NCBI RefSeq assembly: GCF_001905905.1
Contig: NZ_LIVT01000012.1
Location: 1 to 64,000, forward strand
Reading direction: 5' to 3'
Length of the DNA: 64,000 nt
DNA from: Streptomyces sp. CB02366
GTDB taxonomy: Bacteria > Actinomycetota > Actinomycetes > Streptomycetales > Streptomycetaceae
Shown: in pieces, positions 8,728 through 17,992 of the stretch
How positions within the stretch are numbered: position 1 is the stretch's first letter
Layout: every line of letters starts with the position of its first letter
The notes under the pieces: generated by a model
Told to the model about the DNA's origin: nothing
Seen by the model: the letters and a program-made list of their open reading frames with translations, nothing else
Databases searched by the model: none
Position numbers and translations under genes: made by a program

Positions 8728-9183
8728 TCAGGGCGCTTCGGTGAGGCGGAACACCGGGTGGTCGGGGCAGGCCGCCAACAGCTCGGCGTCCGTGGACTTC
8801 GCCGTGACCCCCTGGAAGTACTGGTCGACCTCCCAGCCCCACCGCTCCAGATAGGCCCGGACGATCCGGGCCTTCTGCGCGTCGTCGGCGATCTCCACCG
8901 CCGTGAAGCAGGTGACCCTGCGCCCCAGGCGCAGCTCTCCGCCGCCCGCCACGCGCATGTTGCGCACCCATTGCGAGTGGCCCCGGGCCGAGACCAGGTA
9001 CCGCTCGCCCTCGAAGGTGTGGGTGTTGACCGGGATGCGCTGCATCTGCCCGCTCCTGCGTCCCCGCACCGACAGCTCGGCGGACCCCATCAGGCTGAGT
9101 CCGTAGCGGGCCAGCCGTCCGACGACCTTGTTGAGCCGCCGGGCGGAGGAGCCGGCCCGGAGGTAGTAGTCCTGTTGCGCCAT
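8728..9183 (-). CDS. F420(H2)-dependent nitroreductase family protein (Ddn-like)
   Basis: A 151-residue protein of the deazaflavin-dependent nitroreductase/FDOR family, with GRRSGQMQRIPVNTHTFEGERYLVSARG (residues about 52-80) and a W-V-R-N-M-R core. Members use reduced F420 to reduce quinones, nitro compounds or unsaturated substrates. The ATG at 9183 has GGAG 6 bases upstream; the longer open frame has no such signal. It is divergent from a TetR regulator and shares an operator-rich intergenic region with it, so it is probably induced by the TetR ligand. Confidence 0.82.
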   Translation of the reverse strand: MAQQDYYLRAGSSARRLNKVVGRLARYGLSLMGSAELSVRGRRSGQMQRIPVNTHTFEGERYLVSARGHSQWVRNMRVAGGGELRLGRRVTCFTAVEIADDAQKARIVRAYLERWGWEVDQYFQGVTAKSTDAELLAACPDHPVFRLTEAP

Positions 9184-9222
9184 GGTGACTCCCGCGGTGT
9201 GAGCACTGCTGCCGAGCGAAGA

Positions 9223-9296
9223 AAGTGAGAGCGGTGCTCTCACTTGAGATCAGTGTGCACTGCGGAGTGGCGAGAAGCAAGAGCGCTGCTCTCTTT
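9223..9296. promoter_or_regulatory. two TetR operators between the Ddn-like and tetR genes
   Basis: Operator 1 (9223-9245) is a perfect palindrome with 10-bp arms: AAGTGAGAGC, GGT, GCTCTCACTT. Operator 2 (9275-9297) is a degenerate copy, AAGCAAGAGC, GCT, GCTCTCTTTC, sharing 15 of 20 arm bases. Their centres are 52 bp apart, about five helical turns, so two dimers would bind the same DNA face. Confidence 0.7.
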
Positions 9297-9333
9297 CATG
9301 GTCGGTGCTCCGCTCCCGTGGCAGACTGATCGC

Positions 9334-10038
9334 ATGAGCACCATCCGAGGGGCCCGGGAGCGCGCCCGCGTCGAAGTGACCGCCGCCATCAAGGACGAGG
9401 CCAGAAGGCAGCTCGCCGAGGAGGGCGCGGCCAAGCTCTCGCTCCGGGCCGTGGCCCGGGAGCTGGGCATGGTCTCCTCCGCCCTCTACCGCTACTTCCC
9501 CAGCCGCGACGACCTGCTGACCGCCTTGATCGTGGACGCCTTCGACGCCGTCGGGGCGGTCGCGGAGGAGGCGGCGGCCGGGCGGGCGGAGACCGTGCCG
9601 CCCACCGAACGCTGGATCGCCGTCGCCTGCGCCGTACGGGAGTGGGGGCTCGCCCACCCCCATGAGTACGCCCTGATCTTCGGCTCGCCCGTCCCCGGCT
9701 ACACCGCCCCGATGGACACGGTGGGACCCGCTTCCCGGGTGGGCCTGGTCTTCATCGACATCGTCCGCGCCGCGTCCCGGGCCGGCGAACTCGCCGTCCC
9801 CTCCCTCGCGCCGGAGCTGCGTTCCGACGCCGAGCGGATGGCCGCCGCGTTCGCCCCGGATGTGCCGCCGGGCGCCGTCGCGGCTCTGGTGGCCGCCTGG
9901 GCCCAGGTGTTCGGCCTGATCTCCTTCGAGCTGTTCGGCCAGTTCGACCGGGTCGTGGAGGCGCGCGAGCCGCTGTTCCGCCAGGCCGTGGGGGAGCTGG
10001 CCCGCTCGGTCGGGCTGCCCGCCGTCGCGGGGCGCTGA
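9334..10038 (+). CDS. TetR/AcrR family regulator
   Basis: A 234-residue regulator with an N-terminal TetR helix-turn-helix (KLSLRAVARELGMVSSALYRYFPSRDDLLTALI, residues about 34-66) and a C-terminal ligand domain of the WHG type (VAALVAAWAQVFGLISFELFGQF). The ATG at 9334 precedes the conserved fold directly; the frame is open further upstream into the operator region. It very likely represses itself and the divergent F420-type enzyme through the two palindromes. Confidence 0.88.
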   Translation: MSTIRGARERARVEVTAAIKDEARRQLAEEGAAKLSLRAVARELGMVSSALYRYFPSRDDLLTALIVDAFDAVGAVAEEAAAGRAETVPPTERWIAVACAVREWGLAHPHEYALIFGSPVPGYTAPMDTVGPASRVGLVFIDIVRAASRAGELAVPSLAPELRSDAERMAAAFAPDVPPGAVAALVAAWAQVFGLISFELFGQFDRVVEAREPLFRQAVGELARSVGLPAVAGR

Positions 10039-10279
10039 ACGAGGCCCCCGGCGGCGTTGGTCCGGGGGCGTGGCCGAGGAGGGGCGGCCGGACGCCGGAG
10101 GGCGGGGCGCCCCCGGGGCGGCGAAGGCGGGGCCGTGGTGGCGAAGAGGGCGGCCGCGACCGCCGGGCCGAGGCGGATCAGGGCGACGTGGTCGCACAAG
10201 GACGGCCGGACCGCGGTGCCGGGGGGCGGGCGGCCGGACGGGCGCTCCCCGGCGTGCTCCCCGATCGGCCGGGCTTCCG

Positions 10280-10330
10280 GCGTGGGCCCGGGGAGCGGGC
10301 CCACGCCCGGGTGTGGCCGATCGATCGGCC
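10280..10330. terminator. hairpin and palindrome between convergent genes
   Basis: The gap of about 330 bases between the TetR and MFS stops holds no gene. An 11-bp perfect stem (10280-10290/10296-10306, 5-base loop) and a 16-bp perfect palindrome GGCCGATCGATCGGCC (10315-10330) lie at its MFS end. They are best read as a bidirectional terminator. Confidence 0.5.
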
Positions 10331-10365
10331 CGACGTGCGGGCGGTCGGCCCGGTGCGCGGGGTGG

Positions 10366-11592
10366 TCAGGGGTGCGCGTCCGAGGTGGCGTTGCGGGCCC
10401 CGTATCCCAGGGCCGCCGCCGCGGCCGCCAGCAGGGCGACCGTCGTCAGGGCCAGCGGCAGCGAGAACCAGTCCGCGAGGAACCCGATCGCGGGCGGCCC
10501 GAGCAGCATGCCGCCGTAGCCGAGCGTGGAGGCCGCCGCGACGCCGCTCGGGCCCGCCAGCTCGCCCGCCCGGCCCACCGCGACGGGGAAGATGTTGGCG
10601 AGGCCGAGTCCGGTGACCGCGAAGCCGGCCAGCGCCGCCCAGGCGGTCGGCGCCAGCGAGCCGAGCAGCATCCCGGCCGCGGCCGTCGCCCCGCCGAGGA
10701 CGAGGGTGCGGGTCTGCCCGAGCCGTTCCAGGAGCAGGGTGCCGGTCAGCCGGCCCGCCGTCATCGTCAGGGCGAACACCGCGTATCCGGCGGCGGCGAC
10801 CCCGGGATGCGCGCCCAGGTCCTGCTCCAGGTGCAGCGCGCCCCAGTCGGCCAGCGCCCCTTCCCCGTACGCCGTGCAGAGCGCGATCATGCCGAAGAGC
10901 ACGACGATCCGGCGGGCGCGGGGCGACAGGCGCTGCCGCGGGGTTCGCGCGTCGGCGGCGCCGGGGGCGGCGTGGGCCGGGCGGTGGCGCAGCAGCGCGG
11001 GTCCGGCGAAGGCCGTGACGAGCAGGCCGGTCCCCGCCAGGGCGAAGAGGTGGGCGGAGGCGGAGAGGCTGCCCGCGACCAGGCCGCCGAGCCCGGCGCC
11101 GACCATGCCGCCCAGGCTGAACGCCGCGTGGAAGCTCGGCATGACCGGCCGCCGCAGCGCGGCGACCAGATCGACGGCGGCGCTGTTCATCGCCACGTTC
11201 ATCCCGCCGTACGCCGCCCCGAACACCAGCAGGACGAGCCCGAGGGAGAGCGCCGAGTGGGTCTGGGCGGGCAGCGCGATGCTCAGCGGGAGCAGGACGC
11301 CGCAGGCCACGGTGGTGGCATGGCTGCCGAAGCGGCGGCAGAGCCGGCCGGTGAGCATCATGGTGACCACCGCCCCGGCGGAGACGCCGAGCAGCGCGAG
11401 TCCGAGGGTGGTGGCGGAGGCGCCGGTCTGCTGCTTGATGGCCGGGATGCGGACCACCCAGCCGGCGAAGAGGAACCCGTCGAGGGCGAAGAACACGGTC
11501 AGCGCGGTACGGAGGCGGGCCGACGAGGGTGGGGCGGTGTCTCCGCCGAATCCCCCCGGTTGGGCCGTCCGCAGTTTGTTTAGTTGCGGCAC
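10366..11592 (-). CDS. MFS transporter
   Basis: About 408 residues with twelve predicted membrane segments and a central charged loop (ALLRHRPAHAAPG...RQRLSPRARR) between helices 6 and 7. GRLCRRFGSHATT is the loop 2-3 motif. It resembles the sugar/fucose-permease-like and drug MFS groups; the substrate cannot be told. I place the start at the GTG 11592: it coincides with the expected transcription start of a promoter just upstream, so the mRNA may be leaderless. The frame is open to a GTG at 11646 without a ribosome-binding site. It is divergent from a ROK repressor that probably controls it. Confidence 0.85.
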   Translation of the reverse strand: MPQLNKLRTAQPGGFGGDTAPPSSARLRTALTVFFALDGFLFAGWVVRIPAIKQQTGASATTLGLALLGVSAGAVVTMMLTGRLCRRFGSHATTVACGVLLPLSIALPAQTHSALSLGLVLLVFGAAYGGMNVAMNSAAVDLVAALRRPVMPSFHAAFSLGGMVGAGLGGLVAGSLSASAHLFALAGTGLLVTAFAGPALLRHRPAHAAPGAADARTPRQRLSPRARRIVVLFGMIALCTAYGEGALADWGALHLEQDLGAHPGVAAAGYAVFALTMTAGRLTGTLLLERLGQTRTLVLGGATAAAGMLLGSLAPTAWAALAGFAVTGLGLANIFPVAVGRAGELAGPSGVAAASTLGYGGMLLGPPAIGFLADWFSLPLALTTVALLAAAAAALGYGARNATSDAHP

Positions 11593-11628
11593 AAACTCAG
11601 CATAGGGGCCTTCCGAGGACGGACGCAA
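11573..11628 (-). promoter_or_regulatory. MFS promoter with overlapping ROK-type operator
   Basis: Reading leftward, TTGCGT (11628-11623) and TATGCT (11604-11599) are 18 bp apart and would start transcription at about 11592, the GTG itself. AGTTTGT (11573-11579) and ACAAACT (11591-11597) are perfect 7-bp arms around 11 bases and cover that start point, as a repressor site would. Confidence 0.5.
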
Positions 11629-11816
11629 CACACCTGCGCACCGCACGTTTCCAGGCTGCGGACCGCCCGGCGGGCGGCGGACCGAAGCCGGGTCCGAGGC
11701 GGGTCGGCGGACCGCGGCCGGCTCCGGGCCGCAGCCGTGCGGTCGCGGCCGGAAGCGGCTCCCCGCGCCGGGCCGGGGCGTCCTGGGGCCCTTCGGATCA
11801 TGGGAGACTCACCCCC

Positions 11817-13031
11817 ATGAACGGCAAGGCGACGACCACCCGGACGAAGTTGGAGAGGGGCCGCAGTGCGCTCGGGCCCGCACTGGAACTGGTCCACACC
11901 GGCCGCGCTCCCACCCGGGCCGTCCTCACCTCCGAACTCGGCGTCACCCGCGCCACCGCCGGGGCGGTCGCCGCGGAGCTGGAGGCGCTCGGCCTGATCC
12001 GGGTCGACTCCAGCCCCGGTTCGGCGGCCGGCTCCCAGGGCCGCCCCTCGCACCGGCTGTCGGTCCTGGAGGCCGGACCCGTCGTCCTCGCCGCCCAGGT
12101 GCACGCAGACGGTTTCCGGGCCGCGCTCGTCGGGCTCGGTGGCCGGATCGTCGCCACGACGCCGGGCTGCGTCACGGTGATGGCCGACCCCGCCCAGGTA
12201 CTCGGGGAAGTCGTGGGCGCGGGAGCTGCCCTGCTCCGCGAGAGCGGGCTGCGCTGCGTCGGGGCCGGGCTCGCGGTGCCCTCGGCGGTCGCCGAACCGG
12301 AGGGGACGGCCCTCAACCCGCTGCACATCGCCTGGCCCGCCGGCTCCCCGGTCCGGGACATCTTCACCGCCTGCGTGCGCGAAGCGGGCATCACCGGCCC
12401 CGCGTTCACCGGCAACGACGTCAATCTCACCGCGCTGGCCGAGCACCGGCACGGGGCGGGCCGCGGCGCCCGGCACCTCCTGTGCGTGGCCACCGGCCAC
12501 CGGGGGGTCGGCGGGGCGCTCGTGCTCGACGGCCGCCTGCACAGCGGGAGTTCGGGACTCGCCCTGGAGGTGGGCCACCTCGCGGTGAACCCCGAGGGGC
12601 GGCCCTGCCACTGCGGCGGGCGCGGCTGCCTCGACGTGGAGACCGACCCGCTGGCCTTCCTCACCGCCGCCCGCCGCCGGCCGGGCCCCGAGGAGTCCCT
12701 CCTCAAACAGGCCGGCCACCTGCTCCGCACGGAGTACGGCGACCCCGCCGTACGGCACGCCGCCGAAGAGCTGATCGACCGCCTTGGCCTGGGGCTGGCG
12801 GGGCTGGTCAACATCCTCAACCCCGACCGGATCATCCTCGGCGGACTCCACCGCGACCTGCTGGAGGCGGACCCGGAGCGGCTGCGCGCCGTCGTCGCCG
12901 ACCGCAGCCTGTGGGGGCGCAGCGGCAGCGTACCCATCCTGCCGTGCACGCTGGCGCACAACAGCCTGGTGGGCGCGGCCGAGCTGGCCTGGCAGCCGGT
13001 CCTCGACGACCCGCTCGCCGCTCTGGCCTGA
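11817..13031 (+). CDS. ROK family transcriptional repressor
   Basis: A 404-residue protein with an N-terminal winged helix (GRAPTRAVLTSELGVTRATAGAVAAELEALGLI, residues about 28-60) followed by a ROK sugar-binding fold. The zinc motif CHCGGRGCLDVE is near residue 265 and NDVNLTALAEH gives the kinase-like Asp region. XylR/NagC/Rok-type repressors have this layout and respond to sugars. The ATG at 11817 has GGGAG 10 bases upstream. It is divergent from the MFS transporter whose promoter carries a suitable inverted repeat. Confidence 0.88.
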   Translation: MNGKATTTRTKLERGRSALGPALELVHTGRAPTRAVLTSELGVTRATAGAVAAELEALGLIRVDSSPGSAAGSQGRPSHRLSVLEAGPVVLAAQVHADGFRAALVGLGGRIVATTPGCVTVMADPAQVLGEVVGAGAALLRESGLRCVGAGLAVPSAVAEPEGTALNPLHIAWPAGSPVRDIFTACVREAGITGPAFTGNDVNLTALAEHRHGAGRGARHLLCVATGHRGVGGALVLDGRLHSGSSGLALEVGHLAVNPEGRPCHCGGRGCLDVETDPLAFLTAARRRPGPEESLLKQAGHLLRTEYGDPAVRHAAEELIDRLGLGLAGLVNILNPDRIILGGLHRDLLEADPERLRAVVADRSLWGRSGSVPILPCTLAHNSLVGAAELAWQPVLDDPLAALA

Positions 13032-13136
13032 CCGGCCCCGGGGCGCCGGACGCAAGGCGTCGGCCCGTACGGGCCCCGGGCCCCGGGCCGCACCGCCGCC
13101 GGCCCTCGGCCGGGCGTGCCGTCCCCGCGCCCCCGG

Positions 13137-13655
13137 TCAGCCGACGACGGCCGACCGGGCGGGCAGGGACGAGAGGTCGTCGGGGGCGATGGTGACGGAC
13201 CCGAACGGCCCGTCGGTCGTCGACCCGTAGACCGCGAGCGACGGCAGGGTCGAGGCGCCGGTGGTCGTCGGCAGGGTGAACCAGACGGCCTTCCCCGCCG
13301 TGCCGACCGGCCGCACGCCCCAGCTCTCGCTGAAGGCGGCGATCAGCGCCAGCCCCCGGCCCGACGTGGCGAACGAATCCGCCTCGTTCACCGCGGGCAG
13401 GCGGGGATCGTGGTCGTGGACGGAGACCGTCAGCCGGTCGAGCAGCAGCTCGATGTCGACGGTGCATGACTTGTCCGGCTGTGCGTGCCGGTGGACATTG
13501 GTGAGAAGCTCGGTGACGCCCAGGGCCGCCTGGTCGATCAGAGGATCGAGATGCCAGTAGCGCAGTTGCGCCGAGATGATCCTGCGGACTTGACCGATCC
13601 GCGACGGCATGGCCTGGAGCGCCACCGTGCAGTGCCTGCTTGGCTCGCTGATCAC
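13137..13655 (-). CDS. anti-sigma-factor-like ATP-binding protein (RsbW/SpoIIAB type)
   Basis: A 172-residue HATPase_c protein of the RsbW/SpoIIAB kind common in Streptomyces. The N box is LGVTELLTNVHRHA, the G1 region VHDHDPRLP, and the G2 region TSGRGLALIAAFSESWGV. After about residue 120 there is a short variable tail. Such proteins bind ATP and either inhibit sigma factors or phosphorylate anti-anti-sigma partners. The start is the GTG at 13655, with GGGGAG about 9 bases upstream; a much longer open frame upstream is Arg/Gly-rich noise. No sigma factor or STAS antagonist is adjacent. Confidence 0.85.
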   Translation of the reverse strand: MISEPSRHCTVALQAMPSRIGQVRRIISAQLRYWHLDPLIDQAALGVTELLTNVHRHAQPDKSCTVDIELLLDRLTVSVHDHDPRLPAVNEADSFATSGRGLALIAAFSESWGVRPVGTAGKAVWFTLPTTTGASTLPSLAVYGSTTDGPFGSVTIAPDDLSSLPARSAVVG

Positions 13656-13906
13656 GGCTGCGACTCCCCGAAATAGGTCCGGAAGAAGAGAAACGAACGG
13701 AGCCGGCGGACGACTGACCGCCGAATCCGCTCTGCTCTTGTCGTGTCTGCTCGTGTCGCGCGACCCGGTCCGGGGAGCGGATCGCCCTGTCACCGAGAGT
13801 GCACCTTCAGTGACATGGGACCAGCGTGGCCCAGGGGTTGCGGCTCCGCAACTCGCGGCGGAGCCCGGCGGCCCGGTCACCGGCCCGCCGTGTCCGTACC
13901 GACAGG

Positions 13907-14224
13907 TCAGTCCCGGCGCCCCCGCGCGCTGCGCAGCGTCTCCAGGAAGCGCCGTAGCGGAGCCGCTCCGTCGCGTCTGCGGCTGCGCTGCCCCATCGTC
14001 AACCGGTAGCGCACCCCGTTCACCCGGGCGATGACGGAATCCGCCGCGATGAACCACCACTTCCGCGCGCTGACCGTACCCACCGGAGCGCTGGCGATCT
14101 CCCGCCCGTTGCTCGTGAGGAGCGACAGCCTGCCGTCCTTCACCACCACCTGACCAGCCCTTGTCAGCGATCTGGTGAACCGTTCGATCCTGACCCCCGA
14201 CGCACTGAACTCGACGTCCGCCAT
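13907..14224 (-). CDS. small conserved protein of unknown function
   Basis: A 105-residue soluble protein ([20 protein letters not shown]...) rich in beta-strand patterns with a basic C terminus ([15 protein letters not shown]). Residues 10-75 read like a small beta-barrel or PH-like fold ([45 protein letters not shown]). The ATG at 14224 has a G-rich stretch upstream. I do not recognise the family. It lies between the ATPase gene and the divergent PLP-enzyme gene. Confidence 0.65.
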   Translation of the reverse strand: MADVEFSASGVRIERFTRSLTRAGQVVVKDGRLSLLTSNGREIASAPVGTVSARKWWFIAADSVIARVNGVRYRLTMGQRSRRRDGAAPLRRFLETLRSARGRRD

Positions 14225-14470
14225 CGTGGATTCGCCCCCCTTCGTCACCTCTCCTGCTGTGCAGTGTGCACGGACGCGGACCGGACCGCCAGAGGGCCTG
14301 GCGGCGGGCCGGGAACCCGCCCGCACCGCCTGTCGCAGCAGCATCCGGCGCGGGCCCCAAAGGCAGGGCTATGGACCCTCCAAGTGACCGTTTGCGCAGG
14401 TGGGGGGCCTATCGTGGGAACAGGATCCCGGATCGGGGACCGACGCAGCACGACCGACAGGAGCGGGCCC

Positions 14471-15604
14471 ATGGACACCACCCAGAACGCGGCCGGGCAC
14501 GGGGCCAGGGCGACCGTCGACATCGACCGCAGCGACCCGGAGTACCGGGCCTGGCTGAAGGAGGCCGTCCGCAAGGTCCAGGCCGACGCCAACCGCTCCG
14601 CCGACACCCACCTGCTGCGCTTCCCGCTGCCCGAGCAGTGGGGCATCGACCTCTACCTCAAGGACGAGTCCACACACCCCACCGGGAGCCTGAAGCACCG
14701 CCTCGCCCGCTCGCTGTTCCTCTACGGCCTCTGCAACGGCTGGATCCGGCCGGGCAAGCCGGTCATCGAAGCGTCCAGCGGCTCGACCGCCGTGTCGGAG
14801 GCGTACTTCGCCAAGCTGATCGGCGTGCCGTTCATCGCCGTGATGCCGCGCACCACCAGCCCCGAGAAATGCCGTCTCATCGAATTCCACGGCGGGCGGT
14901 GCCACTTCGTGGACGACTCGCGCACCATGTACGAGCAGGCCGCCGCGCTCGCCGCCGAGACCGGCGGGCACTACATGGACCAGTTCACCTACGCGGAGCG
15001 CGCCACCGACTGGCGCGGCAACAACAACATCGCGGAGTCGATCTACCAGCAACTGCGCCTGGAGCGCTTCCCGGAGCCCGCCTGGATCGTCGCCACCGCC
15101 GGGACCGGCGGCACCTCGGCGACCATCGCCCGCTACGTCCACTACCTCCAGCACGACACCCGCGTCTGCGTGCCCGACCCGGAGAACTCCTGTTTCTTCG
15201 ACGGCTGGACCCACCACGACCCGCTCGCCGCCAGCGACCGGAGCTCGCGCATCGAGGGCATCGGCCGCCCGCGCATGGAGCCCAGCTTCGTACCCGGCGC
15301 CATCGACCGCATGATGAAGGTCCCCGACGCCGCCAGCGTCGCCGCCGTCCGCGCCCTGGAGCGGACCATCGGCCGCAAGGCGGGGGGCTCCACGGGCACC
15401 GGGCTGTGGAGCGCGTTCAAGCTGATCGCGGAGATGGTGGAACAGGGGGAGCGGGGCAGCGTCGTCACCCTGCTGTGCGACCCGGGCGACCGCTACCTGG
15501 ACAAGTACTACTCCGACTCCTGGCTGGAGGAGCAGGGCCTGGACATCGCCCCCTACACCGCCGCCATCGACACGTTCCTCGCCACCGGCGCCTGGCCCTG
15601 CTGA
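14471..15604 (+). CDS. PLP-dependent cysteine synthase-family enzyme (Cds1-like)
   Basis: A 377-residue fold-type II PLP enzyme. [12 protein letters not shown] carries the PLP lysine (K75), [19 protein letters not shown] is the substrate loop, [14 protein letters not shown] is the phosphate-binding loop, and GGSTGTGLW is near the C terminus. It differs from CysK/CysM in having extra N-terminal sequence and a [14 protein letters not shown] terminus, like the mycobacterial Cds1 (Rv3684) group, which acts as an L-cysteine desulfhydrase making H2S, pyruvate and ammonia. AGGAG lies 8 bases before the ATG. The activity is inferred by family. Confidence 0.82.
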   Translation: MDTTQNAAGHGARATVDIDRSDPEYRAWLKEAVRKVQADANRSADTHLLRFPLPEQWGIDLYLKDESTHPTGSLKHRLARSLFLYGLCNGWIRPGKPVIEASSGSTAVSEAYFAKLIGVPFIAVMPRTTSPEKCRLIEFHGGRCHFVDDSRTMYEQAAALAAETGGHYMDQFTYAERATDWRGNNNIAESIYQQLRLERFPEPAWIVATAGTGGTSATIARYVHYLQHDTRVCVPDPENSCFFDGWTHHDPLAASDRSSRIEGIGRPRMEPSFVPGAIDRMMKVPDAASVAAVRALERTIGRKAGGSTGTGLWSAFKLIAEMVEQGERGSVVTLLCDPGDRYLDKYYSDSWLEEQGLDIAPYTAAIDTFLATGAWPC

Positions 15605-15612
15605 CCGCAGGC

Positions 15613-15639
15613 CCCGGCCGGCCCCTCGGAGCGGCCGGG
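15613..15639. terminator. short bidirectional terminator hairpin
   Basis: CCCGGCCG (15613-15620) and CGGCCGGG (15632-15639) form an 8-bp stem in the 38-base gap between convergent genes. Confidence 0.5.
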
Positions 15640-15642
15640 CCG

Positions 15643-17244
15643 TCAGCCGTCCTCACCGCTGTCGGACACCGGCCCGCGGCGCCTCTCCTCCTCCACGGCG
15701 GCCTTGGCGATGTTGCGCGCCATCCCGCCGAACACCACCGAGTGGAAGGGCCACACGCTCCACCAGTAGGCGTGGCCGGGCAGCCCGCGCGGGTGGAACA
15801 GGGCACGCTGCCCGTACACCGTCCGGCCCCGGTCGTCACGGCGCACCGACAACTCCAGCCAGGCGAGCCCCGGCACCCGCATCTCGGCCCGCAGCCGCAG
15901 CAGCTCGCCCGGGACGATCTCCTCCACCCGCCAGAAGTCCAGTGAGTCGCCCACGCGCAGCCGCCGGGCGTCCCGCCGCCCGCGCCGCAGCCCCACCCCG
16001 CCGACGAACCGGTCGAGCCAGCCGCGCACCGACCAGGCCAGCGGGAAGGAGTACCAGCCGTTCTCCCCGCCGATGCCCTCGATCACCCGCCACAGCGCCC
16101 GGGGCCCGACCGGCACGGCCAGCTCCCGTTCGTCGCGGTAGAGGCTGCCTCCCGCCCAGTCCGGGTCGGTGGGCAGCGGGTCGCTCGGCGCGCCCGGCAC
16201 CGAGGCGTTGGACCAGCGGGTGTCGACCCGCGCCTCCTGGATCCGCTTCAGGGCCAGGCGCAGCGCCCGGTCGAAGCCGATGGGCCCGTCCGGGGGGTCG
16301 GGGACGTACTCCTCGATGTCGTGCTCCCGGCACACCACCTCGTGGCGCAGCGACTCCGTGAGCGGCCGGGCGATGGAGCCGGGCACCGGGGTCACCAGGC
16401 CGACCCAGCGGCTGGAGAGCGTGGGGGTGAGGACCGGCACCGGCAGGATCAGCCGCCGCCGCAGCCCCGCCACGCGGGCGTAGCGCTGCATCATGTCCCG
16501 GTACGTCATGACGTCCGGCCCGCCGATGTCGAAGGTCCGGTTCACCTCGGCCGGCAGCGCCGCGCATCCCACGAGGCAGCGGATGACGTCCCGGACCGCC
16601 ACCGGCTGGATGCGGGTCCGCACCCAGCTCGGGGTGACCATCAGCGGCAGCCGCTCGGTGAGGTACCGCAGCATCTCGAACGAGGCGGACCCCGAGCCGA
16701 TCACGACCGCCGCGCGCAGCACCGCCGTGGGCACCCTGGAATCCAGCAGGATGCGCCCCACCTCGGTCCGCGAGCGCAGATGCGGGGACAGGTCCTCCTC
16801 CGGCACCCCGGACGGAGTCAGCCCGCCCAGGTACACGATCCGGCGCACTCCGGCCGCCCGCGCCCGCTCGCCGAAGTTCCGGGCGGCCCGGCGGTCGGTC
16901 TCCTCGAAGTCCGAGCCGGAACCGAGCGCGTGCACCAGGTAGTACGCCACGTCGACGTCCCGCATCGCCCCGGTCAGGGAGTCGGCGTCGGTGACATCGC
17001 CGCGCACCACCTCGACCCGGTCGGCCCACGGGTAGTCGCGCAGCTTCTGCGGCGTCCTGGCCAGAGCGCGCACCCGGTACCCGGAGCCGAGCAGGGCGGG
17101 CACCAGCCGGCCGCCGATGTAACCGGTCGCCCCGGTCACCAGGCAGCGGGGGGCCGACCCGTCGGGGCGCTCGGGAGCGTCGGGGCGCCCCGGGGGGCCG
17201 GAGGCGTCGTGGGAGCCGTCGGAACCGTCGTGGTGATCCGTCAT
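15643..17244 (-). CDS. SDR/NAD(P)-binding protein with C-terminal DUF2867 domain
   Basis: A 533-residue cytoplasmic protein. TGATGYIGG (residues 37-45) starts an atypical short-chain dehydrogenase/epimerase fold, with YYLVHALGSG, RIVYLGGLTPSG and PVAVRDVI as further landmarks. From about residue 365 a DUF2867-like SRPBCC-type domain follows (DPDWAGGSLYRDERELAVPVGPRALWRVI..., YWWSVWPFHSVVFGGMARNI). Proteins of this layout are annotated as NAD(P)H-binding or DUF2867 oxidoreductases; the substrate is unknown. The next gene upstream on the same strand also encodes an SRPBCC protein. Confidence 0.85.
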   Translation of the reverse strand: MTDHHDGSDGSHDASGPPGRPDAPERPDGSAPRCLVTGATGYIGGRLVPALLGSGYRVRALARTPQKLRDYPWADRVEVVRGDVTDADSLTGAMRDVDVAYYLVHALGSGSDFEETDRRAARNFGERARAAGVRRIVYLGGLTPSGVPEEDLSPHLRSRTEVGRILLDSRVPTAVLRAAVVIGSGSASFEMLRYLTERLPLMVTPSWVRTRIQPVAVRDVIRCLVGCAALPAEVNRTFDIGGPDVMTYRDMMQRYARVAGLRRRLILPVPVLTPTLSSRWVGLVTPVPGSIARPLTESLRHEVVCREHDIEEYVPDPPDGPIGFDRALRLALKRIQEARVDTRWSNASVPGAPSDPLPTDPDWAGGSLYRDERELAVPVGPRALWRVIEGIGGENGWYSFPLAWSVRGWLDRFVGGVGLRRGRRDARRLRVGDSLDFWRVEEIVPGELLRLRAEMRVPGLAWLELSVRRDDRGRTVYGQRALFHPRGLPGHAYWWSVWPFHSVVFGGMARNIAKAAVEEERRRGPVSDSGEDG

Positions 17245-17400
17245 CTGTCCGAGTCTGGCACCGGCCGGCGCGCACCACCGGTCGGGCACGCCGTACGGCG
17301 GTACCGACGTCCCGGCGTCGTCGTCCGGCGCCGCTCTCCCGAACCGCCCGGCGGGCGGGGGCCGGGCGCGCGGGGCCGGTCTCCCGCCCCCGCGGTCGTG

Positions 17401-17853
17401 TCACCCCTCGGCGCCGCCGGGGGAGGCGAGGAGGGCGTCCAGGACCTTCCCGAACATCCGCCGCCCGGCCGAGGCGAGCAGCGGGTCGCCGAACCGGGGG
17501 ACCAGCCGCACCCGCAACTCCTCCACCCAGACCACATGGGAACCGGAACCCGTGGGCAGGACGTCGATCGAGGCGCGGCCCAGCACCACCGAGCCCCGCT
17601 TCTCCAGGCGGCAGACCCCGGCCCGGCCCCCGGCGGGCGGCGTCCACCGCACCACTTCCATCGGATCGTCGAACGCCAGCGGACCCAGCCCCGTACGGGC
17701 CACGAAGACCGTGCCGAGCCGCGAGGGGAGGCCGGTGGGGACCGAGATCGCGGTCAACGGCACCTGCGCGGCATGCCGTTCCCAGTCGGTCACCCGGCGC
17801 CATGCCTCGGCGGCGGGAAGAGGGGAGAAGCGCTCGATCCGGAAGACGGCCAC
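17401..17853 (-). CDS. SRPBCC family (polyketide cyclase/START-like) protein
   Basis: A 150-residue SRPBCC fold: N-terminal strand MAVFRIERFSPLPAAEAWRRVTDWERHA, helix-grip core with VFVARTGLGPLAFDDPMEVVRW, and the long C-terminal helix GDPLLASAGRRMFGKVLDALLA. The fold binds hydrophobic ligands. It lies 156 bases upstream of, and in line with, the SDR/DUF2867 gene, so a shared role is possible. GTG start; the ribosome-binding site is weak (GGAT). Confidence 0.8.
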   Translation of the reverse strand: MAVFRIERFSPLPAAEAWRRVTDWERHAAQVPLTAISVPTGLPSRLGTVFVARTGLGPLAFDDPMEVVRWTPPAGGRAGVCRLEKRGSVVLGRASIDVLPTGSGSHVVWVEELRVRLVPRFGDPLLASAGRRMFGKVLDALLASPGGAEG

Positions 17854-17992
17854 CCCGTGATCCTAGGGCCTGTGGCCGCCCGGCAGGCGGCAGTGCGACG
17901 ACAGGTCCTGGAGGGCGCCCCGCCGCTCCGCGCGGAACCGCCGGACGTCTCGCAGGGGAGGGCGGGCCCGGCGGAACCCGCCGGGGTCCGCG

